A stretch of 61,039 nt of DNA from Halorubrum vacuolatum. GTDB taxonomy: Archaea > Halobacteriota > Halobacteria > Halobacteriales > Haloferacaceae. The stretch covers positions 1 to 61,039 of the forward strand of contig NZ_FZNQ01000017.1 of NCBI RefSeq assembly GCF_900188065.1, given 5' to 3'. Below, piece after piece: positions 59,634-61,039 of the stretch; position 1 is the stretch's first letter, and each line of letters begins with the position of its first letter. The notes beneath the pieces were generated by a model. It did no database searches. It was not told the DNA's origin and saw nothing but the letters and a program-made list of their open reading frames with translations. Both the position numbers and the translations under genes were made by a program.

Positions 59634-60416
59634 TTAGTTTCCTTCTCGAATGGACTCTAATCGGGTCCCAAGAGTCGAGACAATCGAGTTCAGATCTCCA
59701 CCTATCCTAAGGATTTGATATCCGTTGCGTTCAGCCTCTGAGATCTCGTCGACGCTGTTTCGAATTCCACCAAGTGGTACACCCGCATCGACACACGCCT
59801 CCTCAATCTCTACTATCTGGTCGGTGACTGTTGAATGTGTTTTATCCGTGGGGTGCCCCATCTGCACTGAGAGATCCGATGGGCCAATAAACACGAATCC
59901 CAATTCTGGTACAGAGAGGATTTCCTGCAGCTCTTCGACGGCAGTAGTCTTCTCGATCATTACGCCGAGGCAGACCTCTTTGTCCTCGGTTTCAACATAT
60001 GCGTCTGCGTGGCCCCAGTTACTTGACCGTCCACTAGCCTTTCCCCGTTCTCCAGGTTGTCCGTTGTAAATAAACCGAGTGGCCTCAACTGCTTCCTGCA
60101 CCTCTGCAGCAGAGTCGACACGTGGTATCAGCAGATTCCGAACTCCTGCATCCAACACTTTTCTAATCAACGGCGGATCGCCCGATGGTAATCGAACGAA
60201 TAGCTCGGTCCCTCCAGCTTCCGCGGCTCTGGTGAGATCTTCGAACACACGGCTATCATAGGGACTTGGTCCCATGTGCTCAAAATCGAGCCATACAAAG
60301 TCTACGCCCAAATCACCGAATACTTCTATGACTGTCGGTGAGAAGGTCGAAGAACGTGCTCCGTAGACTACACCGTCATTTTCTATCGTCTTCCGTAGGG
60401 TATTACTTTGGTCCAT
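59634..60416 (-). CDS. HpcH/HpaI-type aldolase
   Basis: A 260-residue TIM-barrel enzyme. FGDLGVDFVWLDFEHMGPSP, ELFVRLPSGDPPLIRKVLDA, VLDAGVRNLLIPRVDSAAEV and VCLGVMIEKTTAVEELQEIL (Glu/Asp metal ligands) and FVFIGPSDLSVQMGHPTDK match the 2-dehydro-3-deoxyglucarate/HpaI class II aldolase family. These enzymes split 2-oxo acids to pyruvate or a semialdehyde. With the LigM-like gene it may degrade a ring-cleavage product; this is inference. It is divergent from neither neighbour: 59307 converges, and 60509 is codirectional upstream. Confidence 0.88.
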   Translation of the reverse strand: MDQSNTLRKTIENDGVVYGARSSTFSPTVIEVFGDLGVDFVWLDFEHMGPSPYDSRVFEDLTRAAEAGGTELFVRLPSGDPPLIRKVLDAGVRNLLIPRVDSAAEVQEAVEATRFIYNGQPGERGKASGRSSNWGHADAYVETEDKEVCLGVMIEKTTAVEELQEILSVPELGFVFIGPSDLSVQMGHPTDKTHSTVTDQIVEIEEACVDAGVPLGGIRNSVDEISEAERNGYQILRIGGDLNSIVSTLGTRLESIREGN

Positions 60417-60508
60417 GGATTGAATGTTGATTGATTGCCACGATCGTTTTTGCGAAGGGTGATGAAGTAATGAAGGTTGATCCGCTTCGGTGCCGCTGGG
60501 TGGTGTAG

Positions 60509-60901
60509 TTACTCGTCGTCTGAAACGATTTGGAACCGGTGACCATCCGGATCACGGAAATTCGTGATCGTTCGGCCAGTTTTTTCTACATGATAAGGGC
60601 CAACCAGCGAATCAACACCTTCTTCTTCCAGTTCTTCGGTGATCTCCTCGATATTATCGACAGAGAACGCGATGTGGTTGATGCCAGGTGTTTCCTCACC
60701 TGAGACGGTGTGGATCTCGAAGAGTGGACCGTTACCATCACTTGGCACGTATTCGTACGAAGTACCGTGATGGTCGGTCTCACGGAGGCGCTCGTATCCT
60801 ATCTTCTCGAGGAACTCAGCCGTTTCGTCTGCATCGCTTACCTCGAGTTCTATGTGGTCTATTTCTCCAATCACAAAACTATCTGATCCTTCCAAACACA
60901 T
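60509..60901 (-). CDS. VOC-family protein
   Basis: A 130-residue protein. IGEIDHIELEVSDADETAEF, GNGPLFEIHTVSGEETPGIN, HIAFSVDNIEEITEELEEEG and TNFRDPDGHRFQIV make up a single vicinal-oxygen-chelate (glyoxalase-like) domain with the His/Glu metal set. It is likely in the catabolic cassette, 92 bp upstream of the aldolase and codirectional. A start at 60916 is also possible. The reaction (isomerase, dioxygenase or binding protein) cannot be read. Confidence 0.83.
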   Translation of the reverse strand: MCLEGSDSFVIGEIDHIELEVSDADETAEFLEKIGYERLRETDHHGTSYEYVPSDGNGPLFEIHTVSGEETPGINHIAFSVDNIEEITEELEEEGVDSLVGPYHVEKTGRTITNFRDPDGHRFQIVSDDE

Positions 60902-60973
60902 AAAGCTACCGCACATGATTGATTCGCACAGGAGTTGAATGTCGTGCTTTGTTGAATAGATGCTGAGCCATGG

Positions 60974-61039
60974 TTAGAGCGGCTCACACAGTGATTCTAT
61001 GTTTGTGATGGCGAACATCAAGACGATTTCACGGAACTG
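60974..61039 (-). CDS. IS5-type transposase C-terminus (partial, runs off window)
   Basis: The minus strand reads QFREIVLMFAITNIESLCEP and a TAA at 60974-60976, the C-terminal end of a halophile IS5-type transposase. The rest lies beyond the window. CTTTGTTGAATAG near 60948-60960 resembles the end of such an element. The catabolic cassette is thus bounded by IS elements on both sides. Confidence 0.6.
   Translation of the reverse strand, partial: QFREIVLMFAITNIESLCEPL

Noticed and set aside
1-61039. tRNA or rRNA genes
   Set aside because: I saw no cloverleaf with T-arm GGTTCRA box or rRNA-like blocks on either strand. A covariance search would be needed to exclude a degenerate copy.

Overview
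The window is haloarchaeal DNA, most likely from a large plasmid, mini-chromosome or integrated mobile region of a halophilic archaeon. Evidence for this is the very acidic proteome, two Orc1/Cdc6 initiators, a bacterio-opsin-activator-type PAS/GAF regulator, two archaea-specific SMC-related/RdfA pairs, ISH3 and other halophile IS types, leaderless promoters with a TATA box about 26-27 nt upstream of the start, and HVO_A0114, DUF7342, DUF6788, DUF7837 and TumE-type accessory genes. Most of the window is GC-rich. About 48.8-51.8 kb and 56.3-58 kb are clearly more AT-rich and look separately acquired.

Layout. 0-4 kb: a DUF1102-type secreted protein between two relics of the same transposase, then an IS4-like element. 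4-6.8 kb: an SMC-related ATPase followed by RdfA (first pair). 7-10 kb: a small wHTH protein, a TnpB-only IS605-type element and two head-to-head tnpB relics, then a PadR regulator. 10.2-13.7 kb: a 1148-residue Bat-like PAS/GAF regulator. 13.7-15.1 kb: non-coding, CG-rich, then iteron-like repeats. 15.1-23 kb: a conjugation-like module with a wHTH coiled-coil protein, a 1655-residue coupling-protein-type ATPase with repeated C-terminal modules, and its probable split-off N-terminal partner. 23-29.5 kb: toxin-antitoxin genes, gene fragments and a four-gene overlapping operon ending in a PD-(D/E)XK nuclease-like protein. 29.8-32.3 kb: an ISH3 element, then a 48/53-bp higher-order tandem array and a 43-bp repeat. 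32.4-37.1 kb: decayed genes (VapC, DsbA-like, ArdC/SWIM), a MNT-type nucleotidyltransferase/regulator pair, and two DUF6788 genes preceded by a shared inverted-repeat operator.

37.1-46.8 kb is a replication module. It holds an ORB-like origin, orc1/cdc6, a family B DNA polymerase, a separate DEDD exonuclease (broken by one stop codon), a small DUF8156-type protein, a RecA-fold protein without a P-loop, a TumE/HTH toxin-antitoxin pair, a second orc1/cdc6 with its own repeated sites, and two plasmid-type hypothetical genes. 46.8-56.3 kb holds IS5 and IS630 copies, the second SMC-related/RdfA pair (here convergent) and two nested IS stacks (ISH3 inside IS5; IS701 inside IS6). 56.3-61 kb is a small catabolic cassette: IclR regulator, LigM-like folate-dependent demethylase, HpcH/HpaI aldolase and VOC protein, ending at the edge of another IS5-type element.

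The genes combine into a replicon with its own initiation, copying and maintenance functions, a transfer module, and cargo brought in by insertion sequences. At least five open frames are interrupted by a single in-frame stop codon, so the region seems to be decaying.
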